64,000 nt of DNA from Larimichthys crocea (Eukaryota; Chordata; Actinopteri; Sciaenidae), in the NCBI RefSeq assembly GCF_000972845.2, contig NC_040033.1, positions 6,408,726-6,472,725 of the forward strand. The letters run 5' to 3'. The translations under genes were made by a program, and so were the position numbers. Below are positions 54,301 through 62,934 of the stretch, in pieces (position 1 is the stretch's first letter; every line of letters starts with the position of its first letter). The notes below the pieces were generated by a model that had not been told where the DNA came from, did no database searches, and saw only the letters and a list, made by a program, of their open reading frames with translations.

Positions 54301-57300
54301 AAGTAGCCTCCGTCCTTAAAGACTACAACCGCAGGAAGCTCTGGCAAAGTTACTGACTGTTGAAAAACACAAAAGAAACTTAATTTCAAACCAGGTTCCA
54401 TAAATCATTTTCACTCCATGAATGTACAGTATGTGCACCTGCAAAATGTGGGACAAGGCTGTCGGCAAACTTTTTTTGCATACTGCAAAAGACGGCGTGG
54501 TTTCTGTGTGTGTGCATATTCAAAAGAGTTACCTCTGGAAGGACTTCCTCCGAGGCCGAGAAGAAATAAGTGTAGACAATAAGCTCCGAGGCGACTTCGC
54601 TGTACTTCTCCTGCAACGGCAAATGGGTCTTTCAGCGTTTACACGATAGCTCTCAATAAACCAAGTGGTAAACAATTGTAAAGGCTGAGTCACTGGAAGG
54701 TATTACACAGAACCTTTGCTTTGTTAGAAGACGTTACAACAACAGCACTGCGGTGCCTCGATTGTTCAATCAATACAGTTTTGTGGTTGTTTCGAGGATG
54801 CTGGGTGCTTTAAGAATTAAATGGCGCTCTTCATTCATGTCTGGATGACATAAACGGTACTTACTTTGAGGGGAGAGTCCCCGCCGACGTACACAAAAAG
54901 CACATCATGCCGTTTCATCATGTGCTCAAACATCTGCTTGCTGGGAAGTGCCCGGACTGCCGGTCTAGAGAGAAATAAAAACCAACGGAGATTAGCTCAT
55001 TAGAATGAGTAAAATCCTATTCAGCACACAAATGGCACACTAGTGTTATAACTGATGTAGGGAAAAAAAAAAGCTCATTCAGTTCTTGATTTCTGTGCTG
55101 GTGGCACCACCTAGTGGGGATGCGACGACTTCCAGCCGTGGATTCGAATCCGAGCCAGGCTTTTGATCAACCCCTCTGTCATGGATCTAGCTCGATTTCC
55201 CTCAAGGAGGAGAAATCTGTCAGGCTCAGTTGATACAGTGGCTTAAAGTGGAGCATCAGAGGAAGAAACCCACTGAGCTATGAAACAAATATGGCCTGCA
55301 ATGACAGGCTTGCTTGGACGGTTGTTATGAACACAGCATGTGTTTCTGTGAAATAAGGGAAAGGTCTATATATTCTCCAGTCTCACGTCCTTTTCTTTTT
55401 TGAAGTGACTGAAGTCTGTGACTCACCCCGACACCCTGTTGGCAAACTCTATGATGTCATCTTTTGTCCTTGGTCCCTTGTAATTATAGGCAAGATCACC
55501 CTTTAACCTGAAGAGATAAAGAGTGAATGGCAGATATAATTAAACTGTACAAACACTCAGTGCCACTCATTGTTTCTGTGAAGCGAAGACAACGATTGAA
55601 ACATTCATGTGAAAATTAAATTAACTGTGTGACACTGAACTTTGCATTCGGAATATTGGTTTGTCTGAAAAACTCGGTGAACAAAATAGAAAGAGCGTTA
55701 CAGCAGAGGCAAAGCGCAAACTAAACAGTTTGATTAGTCACTGGACAGGAAACTAATCAGCAACCCATTTTCTTTTTTGATTAGTTGTTTGATCAAGCAA
55801 AAATCATAAATATCAGTCGTCCCTGCTTCTGAAATGTGAACAGGTGCTCTGTTTTACAAACTAATTGCCGACTTTCTAATTCTGGGTAGGTACTAGACCC
55901 CCCTTTGCCTGGAGGAGGGCCTGAATTATTTGTGGCGTGGATTCAACATGTTGTTGGAAACATTCCTTGGAGATTCGGTCCATGTTGACACAATGGCATC
56001 AAGCAGTTGTTGCAGATATGTCATGAGGTGACTGTCTCCAGTTCCACCAACATCCCAAAGGTGAACTATTGGCTTTGTCATCTGCTAGTTGTGGAGGTCA
56101 TGTTGGTGGAAGCGAGATCACGTGTGCTTTGTGACAATAGCGCCCTAAGTAGCCATTAGAAGACGGGTTTAATCGATATAGACAATACCCAATTGGTATA
56201 AAGAGGCTTAATATGTGCCCAAAGGACACGATATACACTGTTAGACCACCACTAGTCTGGATGGTTGAAAAAACAGGTTGGATCAATAGATTCATGTTGT
56301 TTACACCAGGTGGTTGGGGCAGCTTATCAGGAGGTCTCCTGAGCGCCTTCCTTTGGAGGTGTTCCTGGCACGTCCAATTGGCAGGAGACATCGGGGCAGA
56401 CCCAGAACTCGCTCGGGAGGCGGGGGTTATATAGCCCATCTGGTGTGGGAAAGCCTTGGGGGGCCTTTGCTAAATCTGCTGCCATGCAACCCGACCCCGG
56501 ATAAGTGATAGGAAATAGATGGATGGATGTTTACACCAAGTTCTGACCCTCATGATGTGCATGTGGCAGCAGAAATCGAGATTGAGACTTGATCAGTCTC
56601 AGTATCCTGTACTTAGTGGATGTACGCTGTGGATGCTGTAGCCCGTCCACTTCAATGTCCGTCGCTCTTCTTTATAGCGTCATTTTAACATGCGGTAATT
56701 TGAGTTGTTGTCGGCAACCTTCCTGTCAGTTTGAAACAGTCTGGGAGCCGTCCTCTAAAATATCTCATAAACAAGGTATTTCAGCCACTAAACTGCCACT
56801 CCGTGGCTTTTTTTCCCCCTAATATGTCTCTATAAACTCTAGAGACTGCTGTAACTGAAAAACTCAATAGATCAGCAGTTTCTGAAACACTCCCAACCCT
56901 GGGGAGCATTTCCATCCTGTCTGGTACAAACTGTCGTTCCACAGTCAAAGTCAAACAGATCACATTTCTTCTTCCTCTTTCTGATGTCTGATCTCAACAA
57001 CAGCTGATCGTCTTGATCAAGTCTGTGTGTTGTCATGCATTGGGTCGCTGCCAAATGACTGAACAGACATTTGCCTTAAAAAGTAGCTGTAACTTATAAA
57101 GAGGGCGCCGAGTAAACAGAATGTTTTTGGGTTTGGACATTTGAAGATGTCACCTGGGGCTTTCAAAACATGTTTTTTGTACATTTAATAGAATAAACGA
57201 TTAATAAACAGTCAAAAAAAAAGTCAGATTAATCAATATCATTGTGCCAAACACAAGGGCTGCCTTTAAAGAGCTAAAGTCAGTGCCTGACATTTGAGCA

Positions 57301-60300
57301 TGGCAACCACAGCCCGTCCCTCACAAGACGTTCTGATCCACCAGGAAATGCTTCTTCACCAAAATCATCAAACCTCCAATGAAAAAAACTAAACAAATGA
57401 CCGTCTCTAACTCGAGTTCCAGCCGGAGGAAAGCGCTGGAATCAAGCAGCATGCATTAAGGATTACAAAGGTTGCATCAGCCCGCAGGGCCTAATGAACT
57501 CAGGGAGAAACAGAGCTCTAAATCAAGGCTCTTTCTGTCTCAGAGGGAGGTGTGTCACGTTTTTCCTCGATGGATGTTTCATCACTTTCTTGGTCTAATG
57601 TTATGAACCCTGCCGTGATCCTGTGGCAGTTTCCCAAATGAGCTTGATGAAACTAAATGGGGAGCCCATTATGGCAGCACGCAGATAAATGATACGGAGG
57701 AAAGTCTGCGATGTAAGACGATCATTTCTCCCAAGTCAACATGAGCTCCGCTGCTGAGCAGCTGGCGTCTACCTAAATCCATTAATTTCATATAAAAAAA
57801 AAATGTCACTTGCACTTCAAGGGGGGAAAAAATGTAATGAGATTAAAAGGGAAACATCAGTTGAATTAGGTCATAGTATCAAACGTGTTTTGCCAATCAA
57901 TAGATCACAAGTTAAAGTTTGATTGGGACAAACCTGAGAAAAGCGAACCGTATAAACAGCTGGTAACATTGTAATTAGCGGCATCCAGGCGTGTCAAAGC
58001 TAATAAAATTTAAGCTCAGAAGGTGTGAATAGAGTTTGTCACTTAGTTATGCCTTAAGGAAGCTGCAACAACACGTGCTCCCTCCTGAATAAGTCATTTA
58101 AGGGTGTCTCTACAGGCCAAACCTCAAGAGGAAAAAGACAACAGTGGGGTGAAAGGATCCTGATAATAACACAATACAAACAGAAGTAAAGACACTGGGG
58201 ACAGCGAAGGTAAAGAGAACTACAGTCATGGCTACAGTAGACTGCTATATAGTCAGATCTCTGACACACACTTAACAAACACTGAAAACTCAAACAGTGT
58301 ATATACTGGATATATTGCACTGGACAGATTATCATTCTGTGTTCAGACTATTTGCAAAAGAAATAGTATATAATACACAAAACACAAGATTTGAATCAAA
58401 GGAAAGCGTAAAACTTACAGTTTTATTGTGGGGTAACCACGAACACCGAACTCTGATGCCATTCCTGCAACATAAAAATAATTTTAAAAGGTTTTAATTG
58501 ACTTTTATGCAAAAGATTAAAAGTACACGGTCATCTCCTTACAGGGTTCAAATACCCAGATGGGGGTCTGAAACGTCTAGTACTGTTTTTAGCTGTAGCC
58601 TTATTTAATGGACACATAACAAGAGCGGTATGAATCGAACTCTTTGCTTTAATCTAATAAAGATATTTCCAAAAATGCTGATTTTTTCCATTGAAAGGCC
58701 ATAATTACATAATTACACTGGCACTTTCACTCTATGATTATTGTGTCAAAAATGTGGCACAAGATAAATAAATAATATTTAAAAATATTTAGCTTTTATT
58801 AAAAAGCCTTTTACATCATCTTGCTGAACAACACAGTCAATTAGGCTCAATCTTCGTCTCCACCACACGAAATAATCACCCGGGGGGACAAAGCGGCTCC
58901 AAAAGGACGACATTAAAATCCTTCATCATGTACTCACCAGAGTAAGCGGTGGCATCCATCTTTCCCACACGGACCGGCGACCCCGAGGTCTTCAGCTCGA
59001 CTCCCACCTCGTGCCATACCGGCTCCAGTTTTTTACAGTAGCCGCACCACGGTGCATAGAACTGAAAGTGACCAGGTGAAGGAAGCGATCGTTAGATCAT
59101 TTCATACACTGCTGTACAGAGTCGAATTTAAAACATTTACACTTGCATTTCATTTTACACCAAATACTACACAGACCAAACTTAGTTTGACCTTATGCGA
59201 CAGTGGGACTAACACACCAATCTAATGATTTGGTTGTGGTGTTGTTTAATGCTCTGTGAGTCTTTTAGGTGTGTATGACCTTAAAGCTTGGTTTGATCTG
59301 CGTCATGTACTTTGAAAGATATTTGACCTGATGTTTGTGTAACCTCTGGCATAAATGTGGAGTACGGAACGACCGCAATGTTTTTCACACAACAAAAGGA
59401 AAATAACGGTCACAATAACTGTAACCGGGCTCATTTGAATACACGGCTGCTAATTAGGGGTCAGATGAAGAAAGTTATGGCTGGACATCTAAATAATGAG
59501 CTGAAACTCACCACAAAGCTCTGGAAATCTGCAATAATCATCTGTCTGTTCGTCACTATGACACATTAACACATTAATAATTACTTAGTTCTGCACAATA
59601 ATCATCTGTGTAATATCTGTATAACCGCTTGACACAGTCAGAGACGTCCCAGCGCGAGGACTAACTCCTGCAACCCAAACTAGGGAGTGAAAGCCGCTTT
59701 GGGTGCTCGAGCTGGATTTGTTTATATGAACCCAGACACAAACTCCGATATAAACCCCTACAAGCCCCCCGGGCTATTCCCAGCATGCATGACTTCTCAT
59801 TCACTAATCAGTCTGCACACACACACCCTCCGGCCCCCACGCCCTCATACATCCCACACCGACTGCTGCCACTTCCGTAAGGGATGATCCAGCAGACAGC
59901 GGGGTGTTAGATATAAAATAAAGCATAGCTGAATGGACACAGACTGGTTTATATATACAGTGTGTGTGTGTGTGTGTGTCAGACTTACATCAACCAGCCA
60001 GATGTCGTTCACTCTGGTGTCTTTAAATCTGTGTGGAAAAAGAAGAACAAATGAGCATTATTAGACGAAGAGAAGAATAATTACAATTCAAGGCGTGTGC
60101 ATGTGAGAGAAGGGAGTTAATATTAGGTGCAGAAAAAAAAGCCACTTAAGTAGCAAAAGAAACACATTAGAGGATGCCACAAACACAAGCACACATGAGA
60201 CTAAACCTCAACAGACTTCCCCATTAGAGGCATCCAATTAAAAAAAGAACTATGTAGCTGGAAACCCCCCCAATCTTTGGAAATGTATAATAATAATAAA

Positions 60301-61461
60301 TAGGGATGTAACGATGCACCGTGACACGATTAAAAATCGGTACAAACGCGTGACGATTCGCAGCAGTTGACAGAAAAAACATTTGTTGCCATTCTTCGCG
60401 AATGCGAGAGAAGTAGGATATGTTCTTTTTAAAATTAGAAATAGGTTACGTTATCTTTAAAAAAAGTCACTGGTTGGTGATTAATTTGTTCAACGTCACT
60501 ACATAGGTATGGAGCACAGAACGAGGTAAGACACAGAAAACAGCTTTGAAATAGAGGACGCACCGAGCAGTTTTAAATCACCTGTGTGGCGGCATTTTGG
60601 ATTCTCTATATACACAAATACAACCGGTGAGAAATGGACAGACAAAACCAAAAACAGCATGTAAATATTGCAAGAGAATGCAACATATAGCAGCAACACG
60701 AGCAACATGCGGCAACATATCAGCCGCCAAAGTAACGTGAGCGAAAGCAGATATTTGTCACGTATTTTGTTGTTTAAGTTGCACTTTTGTATAAGAGAAC
60801 ACAAACTGTGTCTGTTTCCTACAAATAAAAAAATAATTTTATTTGGTCATAACTTGTCTGTATCTCATTTTGATTTAAAAACAAAAAAATCGTATCGTGA
60901 ACAAAAAAAAATCGTGAACCGTATCGAGTCGTATCGTTACATCCCCAGTGCAGAAGTTTAGAAACTACAGCGGTTGCACGCCTTTTCCTGCAGAAGAGGA
61001 ACAACAGTGCACTTTTTAAAGAGCATGTGCATGAAGTCTGCTGGTGCCTGGTCGTGTTTTAATGTCAGCACAGAGACAGGAAGGTGAAAGCTTGAAGAGC
61101 TGCAGCATCACTTACGTGTCATCTAGATCCTCGACGACAGCCAGCACCGCTGAGCTTAGGAGAGCCGCTACAACTGTGACATAAAAACACATGTTATGTT
61201 CATGTTATGAACATGTTAGCTCCAGCCTGGCCGTGTTTAAACCGCATGACCGGATCAGCATCACTGGCTAAAGCGACATGTCGTCCCCCCCTCCAAAGCT
61301 AACTGTGCATCTATTAGCTTCGCGGGGTTTTTACGGACAGCAGCAGCCGCGGAGCTCGTTTTTACTGAAACGTGCGTGAGTCTAACGTTAAAGGAAGGTG
61401 GGATTAAACAGAAAGTGACCGTACCTCCACAAAGCAGCGACGCTTTCACTTCTGCCATCAT
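33781..61461 (-). CDS. tmx3: TMX3, thioredoxin-related transmembrane protein 3 (16 coding exons, 456 aa)
   Basis: ER-membrane protein disulfide isomerase that oxidises and isomerises disulfides in folding secretory proteins. Sixteen exons join with correct GT-AG borders and phases into 1371 nt with no internal stop; 456 residues compares with about 454 in human TMX3. Visible order: signal peptide about 1-24; thioredoxin a domain about 25-130 with active site C51-G-Y-C54 in a PWCGYCKKLEP context, cis-proline P98 in GVRGYPT and conserved R115 in YKGPR; two redox-inactive thioredoxin-like regions about 131-345; N-glycosylation sequons N311-T-S and N339-G-S; membrane helix about 374-394; strongly acidic cytosolic tail ending KKTD (453-456), a KKXX ER-retrieval signal. 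Human TMX3 has CGHC, so the Tyr at 53 differs. Two adjacent ATGs open the frame; I used the first. Teleosts may have two copies (tmx3a, tmx3b) and I cannot tell which this is. Identity rests on recognised family sequence along every exon and is very likely right. Confidence 0.96.
34054..37776 (-). other. tmx3: TMX3 intron 15
   Basis: 3.7 kb. Holds one TTAA-flanked MITE (34554-34755) and a short ATTC simple repeat near 35341. The remainder, roughly 34760-37770, is unique-looking with no exon I can support. Confidence 0.85.
34554..34755 (-). mobile_element. MITE with TTAA flanks, ~200 bp
   Basis: Left end TTAAAGGACCAGTGTGTAG and right end, read in reverse, TTAAAGGTCCAGTGTGTTAG are near-perfect inverted repeats flanked by TTAA. 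The internal sequence (for example the reverse complement of tataatcacctg, then aataagaatcat) is shared with the repeats at 250, 3577 and 14593. No coding capacity. A TTAA target site is typical of piggyBac-type transposases, but assignment to that group is inference. Confidence 0.8.
37777..37845 (-). CDS. tmx3: TMX3 coding exon 15
   Basis: Acceptor ccctgcag, donor ATAATG|gtaagt. 69 bp, phase 0 at both ends, encoding AYGGDGFIQRIKRVAFDARS and TIM. It is the juxtamembrane lumenal stalk. Confidence 0.94.
37846..39247 (-). other. tmx3: TMX3 intron 14
   Basis: 1.4 kb with a poly-A run at about 38820-38834 and nothing else recognised. Confidence 0.8.
39248..39377 (-). CDS. tmx3: TMX3 coding exon 14
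   Basis: Acceptor cctccag, donor GCACAG|gttcaa. 130 bp encoding GEVTVPSVIILNTSNEQYFL and on to INGVLNGSAQ. Carries two N-glycosylation sequons (N311, N339). Confidence 0.95.
39378..42905 (-). other. tmx3: TMX3 intron 13
   Basis: 3.5 kb. Contains CA-rich simple sequence around 40080-40226, a (TTG)n run at about 41197-41217, a T run near 41410 and a long (GT)n microsatellite at 41771-41812. No exon or transposon with clear ends was recognised. Confidence 0.8.
41771..41812. repeat. (GT)21 microsatellite
   Basis: Uninterrupted GT dinucleotide run of 42 bp, the longest in the window, within TMX3 intron 13; likely length-polymorphic. Confidence 0.97.
42906..42962 (-). CDS. tmx3: TMX3 coding exon 13
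   Basis: Acceptor ttccccag, donor ATGGG|gtgagt. 57 bp encoding RDFQFGHMDGNDYINSLIM. The FGHMDGNDYIN block is a strong TMX3 signature. Confidence 0.95.
43909..44015. repeat. Diverged tandem duplication, ~70 bp unit
   Basis: The block acatttttctgctaaatact with ...tcagatcttccat recurs about 70 bp downstream as aaatttttctgataaatact with ...tcagatttttccat. Two copies only. Confidence 0.7.
45274..45300. repeat. (CA)13 microsatellite
   Basis: Uninterrupted CA run of 27 bp in TMX3 intron 12. Confidence 0.95.
46540..46593 (-). CDS. tmx3: TMX3 coding exon 12
   Basis: Acceptor acttctag, donor AACAG|gtaagg. 54 bp encoding RLKTLIQRVAKEYREHFN; separated from exon 11 by a short intron of 227 bp. Confidence 0.94.
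46821..46878 (-). CDS. tmx3: TMX3 coding exon 11
   Basis: Acceptor cacctccag, donor GGCAG|gtacaa. 58 bp encoding GKLVAIAVIDEKDPTEESG, start of the third thioredoxin-like region. Confidence 0.94.
46879..49282 (-). other. tmx3: TMX3 intron 10
   Basis: 2.4 kb with a poly-A run at about 47175-47190. No further exon or recognised transposon. Confidence 0.8.
49283..49381 (-). CDS. tmx3: TMX3 coding exon 10 (weak donor)
   Basis: Acceptor gtgttgcag. 99 bp encoding EYEDASLSSWVNKERFQGYL and then QIDGFTLYELGET. The donor is ACAG|gtggcg, unlike the gtaagt/gtgagt donors of most other introns in this gene, but joining here to exon 11 gives the conserved ETGKLVA. Confidence 0.94.
51405..51990. repeat. Teleost dispersed repeat ('ggatggattgccatgaaat' family)
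   Basis: Contains two diverged copies of the phrase tggatggattgccatgaaat with attcatcttcccctcaggat, and related phrases further on, which I recognise as a very common fish interspersed repeat. Boundaries are approximate; no coding capacity. Confidence 0.6.
53418..53792 (+). other. Uncharacterised ORF, 124 codons, antisense to TMX3 intron 9
   Basis: ATG-to-stop frame in a locally GC-rich stretch. A second open frame overlaps it on the same strand (53479-53868). The minus strand here is also nearly open but interrupted by at least two stops. No domain, signal peptide or family was recognised. GC-richness alone makes overlapping frames likely, so this may be a decayed retro-sequence or chance. 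I do not claim a gene. Confidence 0.2.
54290..54356 (-). CDS. tmx3: TMX3 coding exon 9
   Basis: Acceptor ttcaacag, donor GATG|gtgagt. 67 bp encoding SVTLPELPAVVVFKDGGYF and TYD, ending in phase 1. Confidence 0.95.
54533..54610 (-). CDS. tmx3: TMX3 coding exon 8
   Basis: Acceptor cgttgcag, donor CAGAG|gtaact. 78 bp, phase 0 at both ends, encoding EKYSEVASELIVYTYFFSAS and EEVLPE; nearly the same as human TMX3 here. Confidence 0.96.
54865..54964 (-). CDS. tmx3: TMX3 coding exon 7
   Basis: Acceptor ctctctag, donor CTCAAA|gtaagt. 100 bp encoding PAVRALPSKQMFEHMMKRH and then VLFVYVGGDSPLK. Start of the second thioredoxin-like region, which has no CXXC. Confidence 0.95.
55427..55507 (-). CDS. tmx3: TMX3 coding exon 6
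   Basis: Acceptor ctcttcag, donor TCGGG|gtgagt. 81 bp encoding LKGDLAYNYKGPRTKDDII and on to NRVSG. The Arg of GPR (R115) is at the site of the catalytic Arg of PDI-family a domains. Confidence 0.96.
56309..56527 (+). mobile_element. 5'-truncated LINE 3' tail with target-site duplication
   Basis: Contains the recognisable LINE-end text ggcagacccagaactcgctc and cccgaccccggataagtg and ends in a GGAT repeat. It is bounded by the 11 bp direct repeat tgtttacacca (56298-56308 and 56528-56538), a classic non-LTR target-site duplication inside the Tc1-like element. Clade (L2/CR1-like or Rex-type) is not certain. No complete reverse transcriptase. Confidence 0.82.
56781..56963 (-). pseudogene. Tc1-like transposase fragment
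   Basis: Sixty-codon remnant of a transposase DNA-binding region. SETADLLSFS followed by SRVYRDI matches the usual SETADLLGFS...SRVYREW pattern. Catalytic DDE residues are not present in this fragment. Part of the element at 55880-57060. Confidence 0.75.
58419..58464 (-). CDS. tmx3: TMX3 coding exon 5 (cis-proline exon)
   Basis: Acceptor atgttgcag, donor AACT|gtaagt. 46 bp encoding GMASEFGVRGYPTIKL, with the conserved cis-proline P98 that faces the active site in thioredoxin folds. Confidence 0.96.
58938..59061 (-). CDS. tmx3: TMX3 coding exon 4 (active-site exon)
   Basis: Acceptor cactttcag, donor TCTG|gtgagt. 124 bp beginning FYAPWCGYCKKLEPVW and ending MDATAYS. It carries both catalytic cysteines (C51, C54). 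The dipeptide between them is Gly-Tyr; the codon is TAC on the minus strand. Confidence 0.97.
59062..59988 (-). other. tmx3: TMX3 intron 3
   Basis: 0.93 kb; a (TG)n microsatellite at 59961-59979 sits about 10 bp from the donor of exon 3. Otherwise nothing recognised. Confidence 0.8.
59961..59979. repeat. (TG)9 microsatellite next to TMX3 exon 3 donor
   Basis: Nine TG units directly downstream (minus strand) of the exon 3 donor. On the minus strand this is a CA repeat, a kind of sequence known to bind splicing regulator hnRNP L. Confidence 0.9.
59989..60028 (-). CDS. tmx3: TMX3 coding exon 3
   Basis: Acceptor ccacacag, donor GTTGAT|gtaagt. 40 bp encoding TFKDTRVNDIWLVD, the first strand of the thioredoxin a domain. 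Lies right next to a (TG)n microsatellite (59961-59979) inside intron 3. Confidence 0.93.
60301..60947. mobile_element. hAT-like non-autonomous DNA transposon, ~650 bp
   Basis: Left end tagggatgtaacgatgcacc and right end, reversed, tggggatgtaacgatacgac form inverted termini that extend imperfectly further through cgtgacacgatt/cgattttt-like text. The terminus resembles the CAGGGATGTAACG ends of fish hAT elements. An 8 bp target duplication is not visible and there is no transposase frame. Lies in TMX3 intron 2. Confidence 0.75.
61116..61173 (-). CDS. tmx3: TMX3 coding exon 2
   Basis: Acceptor tgtcacag, donor GACAC|gtaagt. Encodes the hydrophobic signal core VVAALLSSAVLA followed by VVEDLDD, matching the mature N-terminus of TMX3. 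58 bp. Confidence 0.92.
61425..61461 (-). CDS. tmx3: TMX3 coding exon 1 (residues 1-12 and first base of 13)
   Basis: Starts ATGATGG and encodes MMAEVKASLLCG, the n-region of the signal peptide. The donor is GGAG|gtacgg and the exon ends in phase 1. The frame stays open into the intron, but splicing to exon 2 restores the hydrophobic signal core. Confidence 0.9.
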
Positions 61462-61515
61462 CGCTCCGAGTGGAAACAGCGAGCAGGAAATACAGCGGCT
61501 AAATCAGGGGGGCAA

Positions 61516-61527
61516 CGCGCATGCGCG
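61516..61527. promoter_or_regulatory. NRF-1 binding site, perfect palindrome
   Basis: CGCGCATGCGCG fits the NRF-1 consensus YGCGCAYGCGCR on both strands and lies about 55-66 bp upstream of the ATG. NRF-1 is a common activator of housekeeping promoters. Confidence 0.7.
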
Positions 61528-61554
61528 GGGTCACGCAGACCCAGCTGCGCGTTG

Positions 61555-61559
61555 ATTGG
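61555..61559 (-). promoter_or_regulatory. CCAAT box (NF-Y type)
   Basis: CCAAT reads on the minus strand (ACCAATCA context), in the sense of TMX3 transcription, about 95 bp upstream of the start codon. Motif evidence only. Confidence 0.5.
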
Positions 61560-61566
61560 TGGTTGA

Positions 61567-62180
61567 GATTTAAATATATTTTAATATTTCAACAACAGAA
61601 GTACTCAGACCGGGTGTAGAAATAGTTATAATATAATAATTTTAAATGTTAGTTTATAATAAGCATACCTACTAATATTATATATACAGTTTAAGGGTAT
61701 TTATTTCATAATAAATATAATAAATAATAATTATAAATCATTTTTTTTGGTAACATCTTTTATTATTTAATTTAATTAAATAACGACTATTTCCCACTGG
61801 GCTTATTAAAGGATTATTATTATTAAAGGATATTTTGATATTTAAATTAAACACACAGAAGTACCGAACGGGTTGTAGAAATTTATATAAATAATTTACA
61901 TTTATTTTATAATAATATATAAAGAATAATTGTATGAATTTATTATTTTTATTTTATATATATATATAATAATAATTATAAATTTTTATAATTTTTAAAT
62001 TATTTTTAATTTATTTAATTATAATTCCCACTGGGATTATTAAGGATTTAAATATATTTTAATATTCAACTCAACAACAGAGTACTCAAAACCGGGTGTA
62101 GAAATATTTATATAAATAATGTAATATAACTTTATTTATATCATAATATATAAATAATAATATATACATCTTATTTTATT
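61567..62180. repeat. Degenerate tandem repeat, about three ~240 bp units
   Basis: Three successive blocks share the order tttaaatatattttaat, caacaacagaagtactca, ccgggtgtagaaat, then ttcccactgggattattaa. The gggtgtagaaa marks fall at about 61612, 61870 and 62094. Very AT-rich. The array starts directly behind the TMX3 promoter. Confidence 0.75.
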
Positions 62181-62189
62181 TATTTTTCT

Positions 62190-62457
62190 CTACCTGCTAT
62201 TGCTGCTACTACCAAACTATATATATACATAAATATATCTGTTGGTATATCCATCTCAACGTGTCCATGCTGATAATACTGTATATATATTCTACAACAT
62301 TTGTATACTGTACATATCCCATAGCATATTCATATTTATACCTGCACTATATTTATATATCCTGTTCATTTGATTAGATGCTAAACTGCATGTCGTTGTC
62401 TAAGTATTTGTTACTTTGTGCAAAGACAATAAAGTTGAATCTAATCTAATATAATGA
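62190..62457 (+). mobile_element. LINE 3' tail ending in aataaagttgaatctaat
   Basis: The segment ends gacaataaagttgaatctaatctaat, the typical end of a common fish non-LTR retrotransposon with a TCTAA-type tail. 5' boundary approximate; no coding part. Confidence 0.6.
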
Positions 62458-62934
62458 TATTTAACAAAATATGTTCTCATATTTTGACTTTTCAAATAAT
62501 ATCAATGAAGTTTGCATTCACTTAAGTTAAATCAAGTCAAGTTAAGTTTTTTTTAGACACGTAATTATTTCTCCGCATTTCTCCCATCCAGCTGGCACCT
62601 GTCGGAACACACCTGCACATGCACAGGAACACACAGACAGTGACAGATGCCATATACACATATATATACTGGGCAGTAGTTTAAACGTTACCACCATAGA
62701 GAATTGTGTGATTATAAAAGTAGATGAAATGTGCATTTAGCTTCTTTTTTTAAAAGTAATATTTAATCATATTTATTTATCAGATAAAAATCTGTGTTTG
62801 ACGGTTTTAAATCAGGACAAATGGGATGGTGTAATAGCAAAGACTCGCCACAAAGCGGCGCTCTAAGATAATTAAAATGGGCAGTAGGCCAACTTCCTCC
62901 ACTGCATACATCCTCTATTTACTGTAGGGAAATG

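Larger units (their letters stand above)
55880..57060 (-). mobile_element. Decayed Tc1-like DNA transposon, interrupted
   Basis: Plus-strand phrases such as gattcaacatgttgttggaa, cacatcccaaag-like text, and gatcagcagtttctgaaaca are those of the antisense of a fish Tc1/mariner-type transposase gene. On the minus strand the frame fragment at 56781-56963 reads SVSETADLLSFS and SRVYRDI, a helix-turn-helix part of such transposases. The copy is deleted internally, has frameshifts and stops, and is split by a later LINE insertion, so it is inactive. Ends are approximate because I did not find terminal repeats. Confidence 0.8.
55508..58418 (-). other. tmx3: TMX3 intron 5
   Basis: 2.9 kb. Its centre is a decayed Tc1-like transposon (about 55880-57060) split by a LINE tail (56309-56527). 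The flanks, 55508-55880 and 57060-58418, show nothing else recognised. Confidence 0.85.
61462..61560 (-). promoter_or_regulatory. tmx3: TMX3 promoter / 5' UTR region
   Basis: Immediately upstream of the start codon. Locally GC- and CpG-richer than the AT-rich DNA beyond 61560. It contains a perfect NRF-1 palindrome and an inverted CCAAT box (separate entries). No TATA box is seen at a suitable place, as is usual for housekeeping promoters. The transcription start is not determined. Confidence 0.65.

Noticed and set aside
55120..55170. A second tRNA-derived SINE, from ggattcgaatcc
   Set aside because: No A box or tail could be placed; a lone B-box-like string is not enough.
61261..61461. A 66-codon single-exon protein from the TMX3 start codon
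   Set aside because: Its later part is read-through into intron 1; splicing at 61425 gives the proper signal peptide.
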